A DNA stretch of 64,000 bases from a bacterium (GCA_016124445.1 WGNR01000010.1:62001-126000), one strand, 5' to 3'; shown: positions 44,757 through 54,029, numbered from the stretch's first letter. A program made the numbers and translations. The notes: a model not told the origin generated them from the letters alone.

Positions 44757-45743
44757 ATGAGATTCGCCAGGATAAGTTGCCTGATTCTGTTGGCCTGTTT
44801 GGGCTGCGGATCTAACGAGACGACGACACCGGGTACTTCTAACGCCAGCCAGGTGCTGACAGGGGATCAACTGGCCGATATCGCTTCGAGATTTAAATGG
44901 ACCAGCGATCATGAAGCCGCCCAGCAGCGCCAAGAGGCGATTGCCAAGCTTGAGTCTGCAGGGGTCACTGTTCAACGGACGGATGACCCACTTGGTTGGA
45001 TCAATTGCCGAAGCATTCATATTCAGTCGGAAGTTAGCCGAGAGTATCCGGATAATCTCGTCGTGGGCATCTGTAGCTACGTTGACTGGATAGGCGGTCA
45101 TCCCGATAGGGATTTGGGTTTCAAGATTCCTGGCAAGTCTGACGAACCCTTGAATCTCCCATTATGGAAGATCAATGATGAACTCTTGGAAGAAACCTTG
45201 CCTCATTTGCCAGATTGCCGGTTTGTGGACCTTAAGGGGAGTGTCTTAACCGACAGGGGAGTTGCCATCATGTGTCAACTTCCGTGTCTGGCGCAACTGG
45301 AGATTACCAACACCTGGATCCATCGATATCCCTCGCTGATTACAAATCGGGCCATGGTGCATGTCGGAGCTCATCCCCATCTGCAAAAGGTTTTCGTAGC
45401 TTGCCAGCCGATTACCAACGAGTCGATGAAGCATCTAAGCCGCAGTCAATCGATCGAAGTCGTCGATATCTGCAATTGTCCGATCACTTCGGAGGCCCTG
45501 ATTTATCTAGCCGAGTTGCCGAATCTGAAGTTGCTGCGGGTGAGAACCTCGCTGGATTGGTACATCGCCCCAGAATCGTACGAGCCAGACTTCCGCGAAT
45601 GGTCGCCGGAGATCGAACAGGCCATCCGGAAAATCAAGTCGAAATCGCCCTATGTTGAAATTGGCGACATCCCCATCCATCCCAAGATTCGCTCGGCTTT
45701 CGAGGGAATGGAGGAGCCACAAGTTGATTGCTCAGAGTCCTAA
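44757..45743 (+). CDS. Lipoprotein with leucine-rich-repeat-like region
   Basis: 328 residues. A lipoprotein signal (ISCLILLACLGC) gives an expected lipidated Cys near residue 17. From about residue 150 short LRR-like units recur (LPHLPDCRFVDLKGSVLTDRG, QLPCLAQLEITNTWI, ICNCPITSEALIYLAEL, LPNLKLLRV). The N-terminal part has QLADIASRFKWTSDHEAAQQ without a recognised domain. The gene begins 54 bp after the sigma-54 activator stop. A role in protein binding at the envelope is likely; nothing more can be said. Confidence 0.75.
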   Translation: MRFARISCLILLACLGCGSNETTTPGTSNASQVLTGDQLADIASRFKWTSDHEAAQQRQEAIAKLESAGVTVQRTDDPLGWINCRSIHIQSEVSREYPDNLVVGICSYVDWIGGHPDRDLGFKIPGKSDEPLNLPLWKINDELLEETLPHLPDCRFVDLKGSVLTDRGVAIMCQLPCLAQLEITNTWIHRYPSLITNRAMVHVGAHPHLQKVFVACQPITNESMKHLSRSQSIEVVDICNCPITSEALIYLAELPNLKLLRVRTSLDWYIAPESYEPDFREWSPEIEQAIRKIKSKSPYVEIGDIPIHPKIRSAFEGMEEPQVDCSES

Positions 45744-45772
45744 CAAGAGCGTCGCAGGCCGCGTCTCTTCCC

Positions 45773-45804
45773 AATCGGCCCTCCCGGCTGTCCGGAGGCC
45801 GATT
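45773..45804 (+). terminator. Hairpin after the LRR lipoprotein gene
   Basis: AATCGGCC pairs with GGCCGATT around an inner CGG/CCG. It lies 30 bp past the stop. No T run follows, so this is a weak terminator or a structured 3' end. Confidence 0.4.
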
Positions 45805-45972
45805 TACCTATCTAATTCGGGCGCAAGAGAATAAGCCCGGCAAACGTGCCCAAAGGCCACCGCACCGCCGGAAAACGCCCCCGAAAATCTTCAAGCATCC
45901 CCTTCACGCTGGCCTAGAAAAGCGTTAGATTGTGCGTTTCGCCAAAAGGGCCTGATCCCGACATGGCAAAAT

Positions 45973-46015
45973 AGAAAAAGAGCAGCCCGAACCTTCCGGG
46001 GCCAGACCTGCTCTT
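45973..46015 (-). terminator. Terminator reading on the - strand, just upstream of tRNA-Lys
   Basis: AAGAGCAG pairs with CTGCTCTT, with an inner CCCGAACCTTCCGGGG segment. On the - strand the stem ends CTCTTTTTCTAT. No - strand gene lies between it and the one at 46297-46325. Confidence 0.55.
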
Positions 46016-46026
46016 GTAAAACATCC

Positions 46027-46099
<73 letters not shown>

Positions 46100-46106
46100 C
46101 TTTTTT

Positions 46107-46138
46107 AAACCCCATTGATGCTTAAACATTTGGGGTTT
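46107..46138 (+). terminator. Hairpin downstream of tRNA-Lys
   Basis: AAACCCC (46107-46113) pairs with GGGGTTT (46132-46138) around an 18-base loop, and TCTTCTTG follows. Together with the T6 run at the tRNA 3' end it may end tRNA transcription. Confidence 0.45.
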
Positions 46139-46290
46139 CTTCTTGTGGTTGGATTCTCTAACTTTTCCACTTCTGGATGCGGCTTCCTTGAAAGATTCTT
46201 GAAATAGCCTATTTTAGAGTCATATTAAGCAAACTTCCCTTCAACTTCTTCTTCGGTTCTATCGTGTATCCGTTAGTTTTCTGTCGATAG

Positions 46291-46325
46291 AAAAAGGCAG
46301 CCCCAGGATTGCTTCGAGGGGCTGC
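46291..46325 (-). terminator. Rho-independent terminator after the small basic ORF
   Basis: GCAGCCCC (46297-46304) pairs with GGGGCTGC (46318-46325) around a 13-base loop. On the - strand the stem is followed by CTTTTTC. It starts 24 bp past the stop codon of the 33-codon ORF at 46350-46451. Confidence 0.65.
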
Positions 46326-46349
46326 AAGTTCAGCAGATCACGTACTTGC

Positions 46350-46451
46350 CTAGCGCCGACGACGCCAGTACGCGTTGACAAATACAGTCTTTAGGCCGAA
46401 GCCAAAGCTGTAAGGTGGTCGCCTAAAATGCGACCGTACAAATTCAAACAT
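46350..46451 (-). CDS. Candidate small basic protein, 33 residues
   Basis: An ATG at 46451 opens a 33-codon frame ending TAG at 46350. It is preceded by TTAAGGAAC about 10 nt upstream, a reasonable ribosome site, and followed 24 bp later by a - strand hairpin with a T run. The protein begins MFEFVRSHFRRPP, has an aromatic/Gly middle (YSFGFG) and ends NAYWRRRR. It is strongly basic, with no signal or membrane segment. No family was recognised. The ribosome site, ORF and terminator in register are the only evidence; conservation is untested. Confidence 0.45.
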   Translation of the reverse strand: MFEFVRSHFRRPPYSFGFGLKTVFVNAYWRRRR

Positions 46452-46586
46452 GTTGATTTGTTCCTTAATGGGTCCGCGAAGAGCCATTCGGAACCAACCA
46501 CTCGCAACGATATTTGCCGTACCGGTTGCTTTGTGATCGGTCCTCGCCCGCAGGCTGGCTCACTGCTAATCTCGGGCGATGAAGAG

Positions 46587-46632
46587 CCGCAAGAACTACA
46601 CCGCAAATGTAGTTCTTGCGGTTTCTTTTTTT
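46587..46632 (+). terminator. Orphan terminator, very stable
   Basis: A perfect 14 bp stem (CCGCAAGAACTACA / TGTAGTTCTTGCGG) with a 7-base loop is followed by TTTCTTTTTTT. No + strand coding gene precedes it; the nearest + transcript is tRNA-Lys 490 bp upstream. This suggests an unannotated RNA. Confidence 0.8.
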
Positions 46633-46639
46633 GACTATC

Positions 46640-47242
46640 GGAATCGAAATCCGTTATCGAATGGAAACAGCGTTTCCCTAGCCTCCTGGTTTATCTAACT
46701 TCATGTCGTAAAGAATTGGCTATTTCAATGATGGTTGCCCAACGTAAGCCATTTCCTAAGTGCATCTAAGGCGTCCTGCCAAAAAATCTAGAGATGATGC
46801 ACCGAAGTCAGATTGACAGCCCAGGACTGAATCCCTTTAATGCTGTCTGAGTTTGGTGCTCATCCCTAACTCATGCGTAGGATTGGAACTTAACTGGCGG
46901 CCACCAAAAAGATTCCTATCCACCAATTCATGCAGCCGCGAAGTTCAGCTTCGCGGCTTTTTTCATTCACATTTCCAACGCGAATGATAGCACAATTCGG
47001 ATTTTGCCCCAAATTCGTCCCCTCGAAAACCCCGCTTTTTTGAACCGCGGAAATTTTTGGTAAACTGGGTAGCTGGCGGTGTGAGTGTCCAGATAGATAT
47101 CTGTTTTTGGCAAGCGTTTTATAGTGACCTGCGATGGGGTTGGTAAATCGATTAATTAGATCCGAATCGATCTCAGCAGGAATCGCCCAAAAAGCTTACA
47201 TTTATAATGGTGTGCACCTTTTTTCATCTGCCGGATATTTAT
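46640..47242. other. Gene-free stretch
   Basis: About 600 bp with no convincing ORF. A TTGACT at 46631 with TTATCG 17 bp on is a weak promoter-like match. The orphan terminator at 46935 lies inside, so a short RNA between the two is possible. Nothing else was recognised. Confidence 0.4.
46935..46963 (+). terminator. Second orphan terminator on the + strand
   Basis: A perfect 9 bp stem (GCCGCGAAG / CTTCGCGGC) with a 5-base loop is followed by T6. No + strand gene precedes it within 800 bp apart from the tRNA. Confidence 0.8.
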
Positions 47243-48904
47243 TTAAGGCTTCCTAATCGCAGCCCGCCGATTCACCCCCACCCCTTCCTTCGTCACCCGC
47301 CCGCGATCATGCGGCAGCACAATCTCCACATCAACGCTCTCAGCTTCCCCCAGACCAAAGTGAGCCACCGCTTCCTGGCCGGAACAGTACCCATAGCCGA
47401 TCGAGATCTCTTTGGACCCAATCAGGCCTTCCGGTTTGCCGAGTTGCCCGGCGGTATAGACGTTGACCTTGGTTCCGATGCCCATGCGATTGGTTGGGCC
47501 GGTTCCTTCGGCGGTAACATCGAGCCAATTGCCGCCGGGCGTTTCGTTCTTGAGCAGCAGCGAGGGTGACTCGATCCACCAGTTCGGTAAGAAGAGGTCG
47601 AGGTTGCCGTCGCGGTCGTAGTCGGCGCTGGGACCAGGGGCCATGTACATGATCGAATGATCGGCGATCAGCTTGTCGAAGAAGGCCCCGGAGCGTTTGA
47701 CGGCCAAGTCTTCCTTCGTGGGGAAATCGTTGACGTCCCAGCCGGTTACCTCGAACTTTGGGTCGCCTGATTGGTTGCCCCGGTTTTGGTAGATGATCGG
47801 GTAAGGCCGGTCCTCTTTGAACTTGACGATGCTGACGTAAATGTCAGGCCAGCCGTCGTTGTCGAAGTCTTGGATCTCGACGTGCGGGGCTTTCATTTGC
47901 AGCGGCTTGAGGCCTGCGGCGGCGGTGATTTCTTCAAACTTGGGCACGCCGTCGGTCACGCCTCGATTTAGATAGAGCCGAACCGGGGCAGGCGACTTCC
48001 AGGGAGAACTGAAATGATGCCCGATGACGATGTCAGGCAATTGGTCGCGATTGATATCGCCGATCGCAACCCCGGCCGGGGAGTCTTCGGGGTCTTCCAG
48101 GTTCCATTGAAACACTTCTCGCGTACCAGGCGCCTCGTGAAAGACTCCTTCCTTCGATCCAAGCAGCAGGCGATGCTCGCCACTGCCGCTGGTGAGAAAG
48201 ATATCGGGAATGGTGTCCCCGTTCACGTCGGCCGCGGCGACGCCAAGTCCTCCCATGCCAACCGGCAGGCCAGCCTTTTTCGAGACATCCTCGAATCGCA
48301 TCTCTCCCAAATTGTGATACAGCACCGGGCCTCGCTGGACTTTGGGCGAATAGTATTGCTCGCAGGTCAACAGGTCCAAGAGGCCGTCGCCGTCGTAGTC
48401 TAACGCCGCAACCCCGCGGCCTGCGTAACCTTCGGGACAGGTCCCACTTTCCTGAGTGACATCGGTAAACTTGCCCCCGCCATCGTTACGGAACAAGCGG
48501 CTTGGATTCGCGCGAACGCCTTCCTTTCGATTCACGCAGTTAGCGACAAACAGGTCGAGGTTGCCATCGTTGGTCAGATCGACGAAGAGGGCACCACTGC
48601 CACTGCCGGAGGTTCGCAGAATTGTTTGTGGATCGAGTTCGAAGTGCCCGTGATCGTTTCGCAGCAGCATGCCTGGCTTCGAGCCGGAGTCGTGGAATGT
48701 GCCGACGAACAGATCGGGGTAGCCGTTGTTGTCGACATCGCCCCAGGCAGCCGCATGCCCGCGGATTCCTTCCGCCGCCGGCAACAAGCCACTCGGCTTA
48801 CCGGCGTCGCTAAAAACGAATGACGGCTTTTCACCCAGGACAGGCAGGGGCAGCAAACAGGCAAACAGAAGCGACATCAAACCGCAACAAGTGGTATTTC
48901 GCAT
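47243..48904 (-). CDS. Secreted FG-GAP/VCBS repeat protein with ASPIC/UnbV C-terminus
   Basis: 553 residues with a signal peptide (CCGLMSLLFACLLPLPVLG). Seven FG-GAP-like units carry calcium-type loops, among them DVDNNGYPDLFVG, DLTNDGNLDLFVA, DYDGDGLLDLLT, DINRDQLPDIVIG and DFDNDGWPDIYVS, spaced through residues 50-440; they should form a beta-propeller. The C-terminus is an ASPIC/UnbV domain (NWLDVTAEGTGPTNRMGIGT, SGQEAVAHFGLG). Such proteins are extracellular or cell-surface, and numerous in planctomycetes; function is unknown. The next gene on this strand is 38 bp upstream. Confidence 0.9.
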   Translation of the reverse strand: MRNTTCCGLMSLLFACLLPLPVLGEKPSFVFSDAGKPSGLLPAAEGIRGHAAAWGDVDNNGYPDLFVGTFHDSGSKPGMLLRNDHGHFELDPQTILRTSGSGSGALFVDLTNDGNLDLFVANCVNRKEGVRANPSRLFRNDGGGKFTDVTQESGTCPEGYAGRGVAALDYDGDGLLDLLTCEQYYSPKVQRGPVLYHNLGEMRFEDVSKKAGLPVGMGGLGVAAADVNGDTIPDIFLTSGSGEHRLLLGSKEGVFHEAPGTREVFQWNLEDPEDSPAGVAIGDINRDQLPDIVIGHHFSSPWKSPAPVRLYLNRGVTDGVPKFEEITAAAGLKPLQMKAPHVEIQDFDNDGWPDIYVSIVKFKEDRPYPIIYQNRGNQSGDPKFEVTGWDVNDFPTKEDLAVKRSGAFFDKLIADHSIMYMAPGPSADYDRDGNLDLFLPNWWIESPSLLLKNETPGGNWLDVTAEGTGPTNRMGIGTKVNVYTAGQLGKPEGLIGSKEISIGYGYCSGQEAVAHFGLGEAESVDVEIVLPHDRGRVTKEGVGVNRRAAIRKP

Positions 48905-48942
48905 GGATATTGCTCCCGCCGCGAACTGTGCGGCGCTGGTGG

Positions 48943-50295
48943 TTATCGCTCGGAGGCGGGAATATCAATCTCGACCACAGCCAACTCGCCCCACGCCTTT
49001 TTCGTGGAGTCGACCTTGCCGTTAAAGCCGATCAGCGCCTTCGAGCCGTCGCCGGTGAGTTGCAGGCAATAGGTCCCGCCAAGATTGAACTTCGTTTGTT
49101 GCCAGACAGGCGAATGGAGGAAGGCGATGACCTTTTGCGATCCGTCCTTCACATTGACCTGAATTAAGGGCGTTCCGGACGAAGGACCATGGCCGCCTGG
49201 GATGACGTAGACAAATTTGCCATCGGCGGTGACATCCATGGCCGGACTATCGGCCCAGGTTTTCGTCAGCGTGCGGATCTTATCTTTGGCTGGATCGAAT
49301 TGAAACAGTTCGTGGGTATCGTTGGTCACCCCATACAGCATGCCGTTTTTATCGGGACCGACGGTGCGACGAATCTTCGCGCCTGGCATCTTGGCTTTGG
49401 ATGTGGTGACTTGATTGGTCGTCGGATCGTACTTCTGTAGCGAGCCTTCGCCGTTGTTCCAGTACGCGTTGCCGCTTGCATCGACAAAGAAGTCTCTTCC
49501 GTAATTTAGCCCTCGATGTGCGCCTTGAAAGATGACTTTGCGGGCCTCGGTGTCGTAGACCAGGAACTCGACGTGGTAGGGATCTTTGTAGTCTTTGTAC
49601 TGGGCGGCAACGTAGTTGTTTTTCGGATCCCCTTTCGAGTTGCCTTTGCGCTGGTGGGCTTCGGCGTACAGCAGCTTGTGTTTTGGATCGAAGTGAGTCG
49701 AAGGGTATCCCCAGCCATACTTGGGCATACCCAGATCGGTGAGCTGGCCACTCTTGGGGTTGAAGCGAAAGACATGGTCTCCTTCATAGCGGTCGCTTTC
49801 GTTTCGCCATTGTCCCCAGTAAGTTGCAAAGTAAATGTTGCCGTCGGCTCCTTCGTTCAAGCGACCATGAATCTTGCCGAAGCCGAAGTCGCCTGACTTG
49901 AATGTCTTGACGGCCGATTGGATATCCGCGACCTGGCGAATGGAATGCGTCGCCGGATCATATTCATAGAGATACGAATTCGCATCGATGCCCAGGTGAT
50001 CGCCCAGAGGCACATAGAATTTGCCGTTGGAATGCGCCAAGCCATAGCCCCAAATCGACCACGGATTGGCAGGCGTGTTGGGCAACGGGATCTGCACGAA
50101 TCGCACCGTCGGCTGCGTTTTGGCGATCGAGTATTCAGTCGGCGGCGAGAACTCCGGCGGTGGCTGCAGAAAGTTGCCTTCAATGGCGATCGCGTCGGCG
50201 GAAAGCGGCTCTGCGGCGTAGGCATTGGCTTGAAAGACAATCACCGATAATACCGCCAAACAAATTGTGGCACGCCAAAACAGTGGAGCGGACAT
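48943..50295 (-). CDS. Secreted beta-propeller-like protein of unknown function
   Basis: 450 residues from the ATG at 50295, where a signal peptide begins (FWRATICLAVLSVIVFQANAYA). The chain has repeated beta-strand blades (SYLYEYDPATHSIRQVADI, DHVFRFNPKSGQLTDLG, LLYAEAHQ, EFLVYDTEARKVIFQG, LQKYDPTTNQVTTSK, LFQFDPAKDKIRTL). No catalytic motif was recognised. It lies 38 bp upstream of the FG-GAP gene on the same strand, so the two may be co-transcribed. Confidence 0.75.
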   Translation of the reverse strand: MSAPLFWRATICLAVLSVIVFQANAYAAEPLSADAIAIEGNFLQPPPEFSPPTEYSIAKTQPTVRFVQIPLPNTPANPWSIWGYGLAHSNGKFYVPLGDHLGIDANSYLYEYDPATHSIRQVADIQSAVKTFKSGDFGFGKIHGRLNEGADGNIYFATYWGQWRNESDRYEGDHVFRFNPKSGQLTDLGMPKYGWGYPSTHFDPKHKLLYAEAHQRKGNSKGDPKNNYVAAQYKDYKDPYHVEFLVYDTEARKVIFQGAHRGLNYGRDFFVDASGNAYWNNGEGSLQKYDPTTNQVTTSKAKMPGAKIRRTVGPDKNGMLYGVTNDTHELFQFDPAKDKIRTLTKTWADSPAMDVTADGKFVYVIPGGHGPSSGTPLIQVNVKDGSQKVIAFLHSPVWQQTKFNLGGTYCLQLTGDGSKALIGFNGKVDSTKKAWGELAVVEIDIPASER

Positions 50296-50546
50296 GGCAT
50301 CGATCCTGCGATGGGAAGGTGGAAAAGAAGGAAGGAGACAGGAGCAGGCTGGGTAGATTCTAAAGAAGTTAACCGGGGAAAACAAAGTTTTTGCCCAGTT
50401 GGCGAACCAGATTTGCTTTTTGAGATCCAATTTGCCCAGAATTGTTCTACCGCCGAACGAAGTTGATTCACTTCATCGGGCGTGTCGTCAATCCCGTTGC
50501 GTGAAATGATCTTTCGACCCAGCGTTGATGCGAATGAGACTTCAAA

Positions 50547-51536
50547 ATGAAAACACTGACCGTCCTACTTCTATCCTCAATGGCTTGCCCAGTGTTCGCT
50601 GAAGAAATCGAATTGCTTGCTAAGGTAACATTCAAAGGGGATGTTCACGCCTCGAAGAATGTGAGTGCGGTAGCCGTGATGGGTGACGGCGAGTTTCTGG
50701 TGATTGGGAGCGATGAAGGGAAAAAGATTCAGGTCCTGCGCAGGACCGGCGAGGACGAGTACAAGGTAGATCGCAGTATCGAGCTGGCCGAACATAAGCA
50801 TGGTAAAGAAATCGATATCGAAGGGGTCGCTTTCAGCGAGCAGCGGCTGTATGTCATTGGTTCCCACTCGCGGACCCGGTCAAAGATTGAGCCGACCGAT
50901 GAAACACAGGAGGGAAACCACAAGCTTCTGGAGGAGAATAAGCGAAGACCGCTGCGTGAGAACCTGTTTGAATTGAAGCTGAACGACCAGGCCGAGGTGA
51001 CCGAGATTTCGGACAAGAGTCTGCGGGATCGTATCAAGAACGACGAGGTACTGTCCCCGTTCCTCAAACTACCCAGCAAGGAAAACGGGATCGATATCGA
51101 GGCGATCGCGGCTGTCGGTGACGAGCTTTACGTCGGCTTTCGCGGACCAGTACTGAGGGAAGGATACGTTCCGGTGCTGGTGTTCGATTTCGATAAGCCT
51201 GAAAAGGCCGAGACACGCTACGTCAACCTTGGTGGGCGGGGGATTCGCGACATGGTCTATGTCGATGATGGTTTTCTGATCGTTGGTGGCCCCATGGGAA
51301 ACCAGCCGATTAGCTACCAGGTTTATTGGTGGAACGGCGAAGACTGTATCCAGGGAAGTGATGTTCCCAATGCTGAGTTTCCTAAACCACTTGGCGAGAT
51401 TCCCCTTCCAGACAAAGACGCTAAAGCGGAAGGATTGACGCTACTCGATGAGACCGGTACTCACTATGAAGTGTTGATCGTGTTCGACGGCGTCAAAGAT
51501 GGCGGGCCGACTCGGTTTAAGGTGAAGAAGAAGTAA
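50547..51536 (+). CDS. DUF3616 family secreted protein
   Basis: 329 residues with a signal peptide (LTVLLLSSMACPVFA). The DUF3616 pattern is visible: NVSAVAVMGDGEFLVIGSDE, EIDIEGVAFSEQRLYVIGSHS, GIDIEAIAAVGDELYVGFRGP, YVNLGGRGIRDMVYVDDGFL, and KAEGLTLLDE near the end. The repeats suggest a beta-propeller. Function is unknown. Divergent from the neighbouring 48943-50295 gene. Confidence 0.8.
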   Translation: MKTLTVLLLSSMACPVFAEEIELLAKVTFKGDVHASKNVSAVAVMGDGEFLVIGSDEGKKIQVLRRTGEDEYKVDRSIELAEHKHGKEIDIEGVAFSEQRLYVIGSHSRTRSKIEPTDETQEGNHKLLEENKRRPLRENLFELKLNDQAEVTEISDKSLRDRIKNDEVLSPFLKLPSKENGIDIEAIAAVGDELYVGFRGPVLREGYVPVLVFDFDKPEKAETRYVNLGGRGIRDMVYVDDGFLIVGGPMGNQPISYQVYWWNGEDCIQGSDVPNAEFPKPLGEIPLPDKDAKAEGLTLLDETGTHYEVLIVFDGVKDGGPTRFKVKKK

Positions 51537-51629
51537 TTCGCCTGACCGACTCAACTGTTTTTTGTTTTTCAAGCGGACTGGTCATCTCGTTCAACCTCAT
51601 CTTGCAACGCAGTCGCAGGGGCGATTGCG

Positions 51630-52184
51630 TTAGCCGAATTCAGCGCTGAATTGCTCGAAGATCTCCGGCGAGTTCAAGGCCTTCGCCGACTTCGTCATGA
51701 TATCGTAGTCGGAATCCGGAATCCAGATGATCACGTAGTCGTCTTTTGTGAACGTACCGTCCACTTTCAACTGCAAGAGGGCCTGAAGAATGTCGTTGTT
51801 GACCTTGTCAAACATCGCTCGTTCGAGTTCCGAAGAACTTGCGTCCTCTTTGAACCTCGCCCACATTGACTTCAGCTGGAAATTGGTGGCGTGGAAGCCT
51901 TCGTGGACGTAATGTTCCCATTCGTCAACCGAAAAGCGGTAGTAGGGATAACTCTCGGCATCTTTTCGGTGTTCAGGCGAGATGTCCGACTCTCGATTGA
52001 AGGCGACGCTGATCGAACCTGGTTCGTAGGCGGCCAGGTAATCGTCAGGAAGTACTGCGTAGCCGTAGAATGTTTGACCTGCGGATCGAATCGTTGCTAC
52101 GTGGTGCTTGATGTCGGCGACGATCGTGGCGATGAGGTCGGGATCGTCACTTTTGAGCCAGGACTCCAGGTCGTTTGTATTCAT
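51630..52184 (-). CDS. DUF4303-like protein
   Basis: 184 residues, cytoplasmic, strongly acidic. DLIATIVADIKHHVATIRSA, TFYGYAVLPDDYLAAYEPGS and WEHYVHEGFHATNFQLKSMW fit the DUF4303 family, whose members are sometimes immunity proteins of contact-dependent toxins. No toxin is adjacent. It starts 11 bp after the stop of the isochorismatase-ThuA gene and is probably co-transcribed with it. Confidence 0.65.
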   Translation of the reverse strand: MNTNDLESWLKSDDPDLIATIVADIKHHVATIRSAGQTFYGYAVLPDDYLAAYEPGSISVAFNRESDISPEHRKDAESYPYYRFSVDEWEHYVHEGFHATNFQLKSMWARFKEDASSSELERAMFDKVNNDILQALLQLKVDGTFTKDDYVIIWIPDSDYDIMTKSAKALNSPEIFEQFSAEFG

Positions 52185-52195
52185 TCTTTTACCGC

Positions 52196-53863
52196 CTATT
52201 TCTGGGCATATTTGGCCTGCCAGATCTTTGCCCGGTCCTCGCCGCTGAGCAGCTTAGACGGCACCTGCTGACCTGCCGCCCAATAGATGGCGTCGACCAG
52301 TAGCTTTTGAAATGCCGGATTGGCGAAGTCATCCCGGTGCCCAAGCGAAGTGTAGAATGCTTTACCGCCGGACGTGGTTGTATTAGTCCAGGCCACCGGC
52401 TCGACTTCTTCCAAGCCATCGATGCGGCCGGTAAGTAGTAGCGTGGTATTCTTACCCAGTGGACTGGTTTTGTAGAGCGAACCGCCGGTGGGGAATTCTT
52501 TATGGTCGATGCCGGTCAGAATCGGATGCTTGGCGCCGTCTGCGACCTTGGCATAGGCCTGCGTCTTGTTGGAATGGTGATTGTGATACGATCCGCCCCA
52601 GACATCGGCATCAAATTCTGGCCAAACGGCATGTCCTTCGGCAACCTTCGCATTGTGGATATCAAATGCGTGGCTGGCGGTCCGAATTCCTACGATCGGT
52701 TTGCTTGCTTCGACGTGGGCACGAATGGCTGCCAGTTGTTCTTCTGGCAAAGCACGCCGTCGGACGCTGATCAACAGCACGTCGGCATCTTGGATCGCTT
52801 GCCAGCCTTGCAGTTGGTCGCGGTCTTTGTCGTCGGCAAAGACGTAGCTCACGCGGAAATCTTGTCCGAGGAACTGCTTGGCGAATGCGGGCAAGGTCTC
52901 GTCGCTTTGATACTCGTTTTCGGCGGAAACGATGACCATGTTCTTGCGATCATCGCCAGCGAAGCGAAACTCTTTGCCATCGCCGAGGATTTGTCCGCTG
53001 GTGATCGTTGGGCAAACATGCTTTTCAATGTGATTGACGATCAGGTCGGTACCCGTGAAATGGCTCACGTAGGGCGACTGGCGCGGGTCGTACATGGTAT
53101 CGGTCATGTCGCGCATCAAAACGACATTGCGGCCATTCTCGGCCATCCTCCGCAAACCGAAGGGACGGCCCAGCACGCACATGTTGGTGTGAACGCCCAG
53201 CAGGATCACGTTCTTGATGCCATGCTGCTCCTGAATGCTCCAGACTTCGGTGCCGCTGTCGGTAATGTAATCTTTGGCCGAATCAATGGTTAAGCCATCG
53301 GTTTGTTTCTTCCACGGGGCCCGCGGATTGAGTCCCTGGCTTTCCAGCTTTTTGGCCCACTCGGCATGCTCGATCGGGTTGTCATCTTCGCCGCCGTTGG
53401 ATTGGTCGATGGGGTACTTATCCTTTTCCTCATCAGGCAGCCAATGGCACCAGTTGGCGATCTCTTTGGGAACACTCGCCGCCTTAGTGACCGCCATCGC
53501 GCGGATCCGGGCCGGGTGATCTTTGTAGGCTGCCATGCATCCGCTGGGGGAATGAATAATGAGAACGCCTTGGTCGCGGGCCTTCTTGAGGACCTCGTTC
53601 ATCCGGGGCGTTAATTCTGCTCCGCGCTTCACCGCGTTCAGGCAGTGATGAGCGTCCCACATATCGCAGACGATGATCGCTGTTTCGGCTGGCTTCCAAC
53701 TCTCTTGATGCCACTGTGCGTGGTAACGGCCGCCGTCGTGCAGCTGCTCCTGCGAGCGAAGCGTCAGATCAAGCGTCTCTTCCGCATGAGCTGATGCGGA
53801 AGACAGGGCACCAATCAACAGGGCCATGGCACAAACGAGTCGTGAATGAGGGACGGCATTCAT
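52196..53863 (-). CDS. Secreted isochorismatase-like and ThuA-like fusion protein
   Basis: 555 residues with a signal peptide (VCAMALLIGALSSASAHA). Residues about 50-290 are a cysteine hydrolase of the isochorismatase superfamily: AIIVCDMWDAHHC (Asp of the triad), VLIIHSPSGCMAAYKDHP, and VILLGVHTNMCVLGRPFGL with the nucleophile Cys. Residues about 305-550 are a ThuA-like domain (glutamine amidotransferase-like fold): VLLISVRRRALP, FDADVWGGSYHNHH, GGKAFYTSLGHRDDF and LLVDAIYWAAG. ThuA proteins are linked to sugar use and are frequent in planctomycetes. Joining the two folds in one exported chain is unusual; a combined hydrolytic pathway is inferred, not shown. Confidence 0.88.
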   Translation of the reverse strand: MNAVPHSRLVCAMALLIGALSSASAHAEETLDLTLRSQEQLHDGGRYHAQWHQESWKPAETAIIVCDMWDAHHCLNAVKRGAELTPRMNEVLKKARDQGVLIIHSPSGCMAAYKDHPARIRAMAVTKAASVPKEIANWCHWLPDEEKDKYPIDQSNGGEDDNPIEHAEWAKKLESQGLNPRAPWKKQTDGLTIDSAKDYITDSGTEVWSIQEQHGIKNVILLGVHTNMCVLGRPFGLRRMAENGRNVVLMRDMTDTMYDPRQSPYVSHFTGTDLIVNHIEKHVCPTITSGQILGDGKEFRFAGDDRKNMVIVSAENEYQSDETLPAFAKQFLGQDFRVSYVFADDKDRDQLQGWQAIQDADVLLISVRRRALPEEQLAAIRAHVEASKPIVGIRTASHAFDIHNAKVAEGHAVWPEFDADVWGGSYHNHHSNKTQAYAKVADGAKHPILTGIDHKEFPTGGSLYKTSPLGKNTTLLLTGRIDGLEEVEPVAWTNTTTSGGKAFYTSLGHRDDFANPAFQKLLVDAIYWAAGQQVPSKLLSGEDRAKIWQAKYAQK

Positions 53864-54029
53864 GGAGGAACTCCGGGAGACGAGGCTTAGGTGGGATCGG
53901 AGGGGGAAAGGAGGTCGAGCGAACGGTTTTCGATTACCGCCCTTTAGTATCCCAAACGCAGAGAGCGAATGAAAGCAGCAAACTTAACCGGGTAAAGAAG
54001 TGCCCGATGAGACGGTAGAGTCGCTTTCC

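Noticed and set aside
46428..46634. A 68-codon + strand frame
   Set aside because: It runs through the 14 bp terminator stem and into its T run, so it cannot be a normal gene.
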